Of a DNA stretch of 5,392 nt, positions 5,115-5,392 are shown piece after piece (positions within the stretch are counted from its first letter, which is position 1; each line of letters opens with the position of its first letter). Under the pieces are notes generated by a model. That model saw only the letters and a list, made by a program, of their open reading frames with translations. It did no database searches and was not told the DNA's origin. A program made the translations under genes and the position numbers. Source of the DNA: Bacteroidales bacterium UBA5537 (lineage in GTDB: Bacteria > Bacteroidota > Bacteroidia > Bacteroidales > Lentimicrobiaceae); the NCBI GenBank assembly GCA_002426025.1, contig DINP01000021.1, forward strand, positions 1-5,392, written 5' to 3'.

Positions 5115-5392
5115 ATGAGCAAATTTTCGCATCTTCACGTACACTCAAAATATTCTATCCTCGACGGGGGATCAGATATCAAGCAAATGTTTAAAAAGGC
5201 TGTTGCCGACAATATGCCTTCTATTGCCCTTACCGATCATGGCAATATGTTCGGTATTTTTAAGTTTGTCGCAGAAGCCGAAAAATATAACATCAAGGGT
5301 AAGCCGCCGGTAATTAAGCCAATTGTTGGTTGCGAGTTCTACCTGGTCGAAGACCGCCACCGCAAACAATTTACCCGCGATCTTAAAGATCA
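5115..5392 (+). CDS. dnaE: DNA polymerase III alpha subunit, N-terminal PHP domain (3' end outside window)
   Basis: This is the catalytic polymerase subunit of the replicative holoenzyme. The first 92 residues are visible and the frame is open at the right edge; full family members have well over 1000 residues. The start MSKFSHLHVHSKYSILDGG is the classic DnaE opening. PHP-domain metal-ligand motifs are present: H6-L-H8-V-H10-S, D17, ALTDHGNMFG (38-47, Asp41-His42) and GCEFYLVEDR (72-81, Glu74). These positions are degenerate in E. coli DnaE; here the visible ones look intact, consistent with a metal-binding PHP domain. The ATG at 5115 is chosen because the conserved HLHVHS begins five residues later, as in relatives, and there is no start in frame just upstream. 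There is no obvious Shine-Dalgarno sequence, as is usual in this phylum. The gene is divergent from everything else in the window. Confidence 0.95.
   Translation, partial: MSKFSHLHVHSKYSILDGGSDIKQMFKKAVADNMPSIALTDHGNMFGIFKFVAEAEKYNIKGKPPVIKPIVGCEFYLVEDRHRKQFTRDLKD

Noticed and set aside
5172..5369. 65-codon minus-strand frame opposite dnaE
   Set aside because: It is antisense to clear DnaE PHP-domain coding sequence.

Overview
The window is chromosomal DNA from a member of the Bacteroidota. Three things point there: promoter -7 boxes of the TAnnTTTG type with little Shine-Dalgarno sequence, an S16 ribosomal protein with a long C-terminal extension, and the style of the RimM, transglycosylase and DnaE proteins. 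The order or genus cannot be fixed from the sequence alone.

Layout, left to right. Five genes lie on the minus strand and are read right to left. They are rimM (1-456, cut by the left edge), rpsP (481-1173), a 50-residue YqaE/Pmp3-type membrane protein (1314-1466), a large AsmA-like plus GT51 peptidoglycan glycosyltransferase (1500-3521), and an AAA ATPase of the AAA_14/DUF4143 type (3576-4727). A gene-free stretch of about 390 bases (4728-5114) follows. The start of dnaE (5115 to the right edge) is on the plus strand, divergent from the rest.

How the genes relate. rpsP and rimM form a ribosome-biogenesis operon: the S16 protein and the factor that matures the 30S head. The glycosyltransferase and the small membrane protein are 33 bases apart and are both envelope proteins, so they may share a transcript. 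A stem-loop (1274-1308) and an rpsP promoter box (1219-1226) separate them from the ribosomal pair. The ATPase is an accessory gene set among housekeeping genes. dnaE encodes the replicative polymerase catalytic subunit, and only its PHP domain start is visible.

No complete novel multi-gene system is visible. The most unusual non-coding signal is a compact nested inverted-repeat structure followed by a T tract, just upstream of dnaE (5015-5075). Other points of interest are the fusion architecture of the glycosyltransferase, the acidic repeat tail of S16, an orphan perfect -7 box at 4885-4892, and promoter boxes that argue for shorter starts of two genes.
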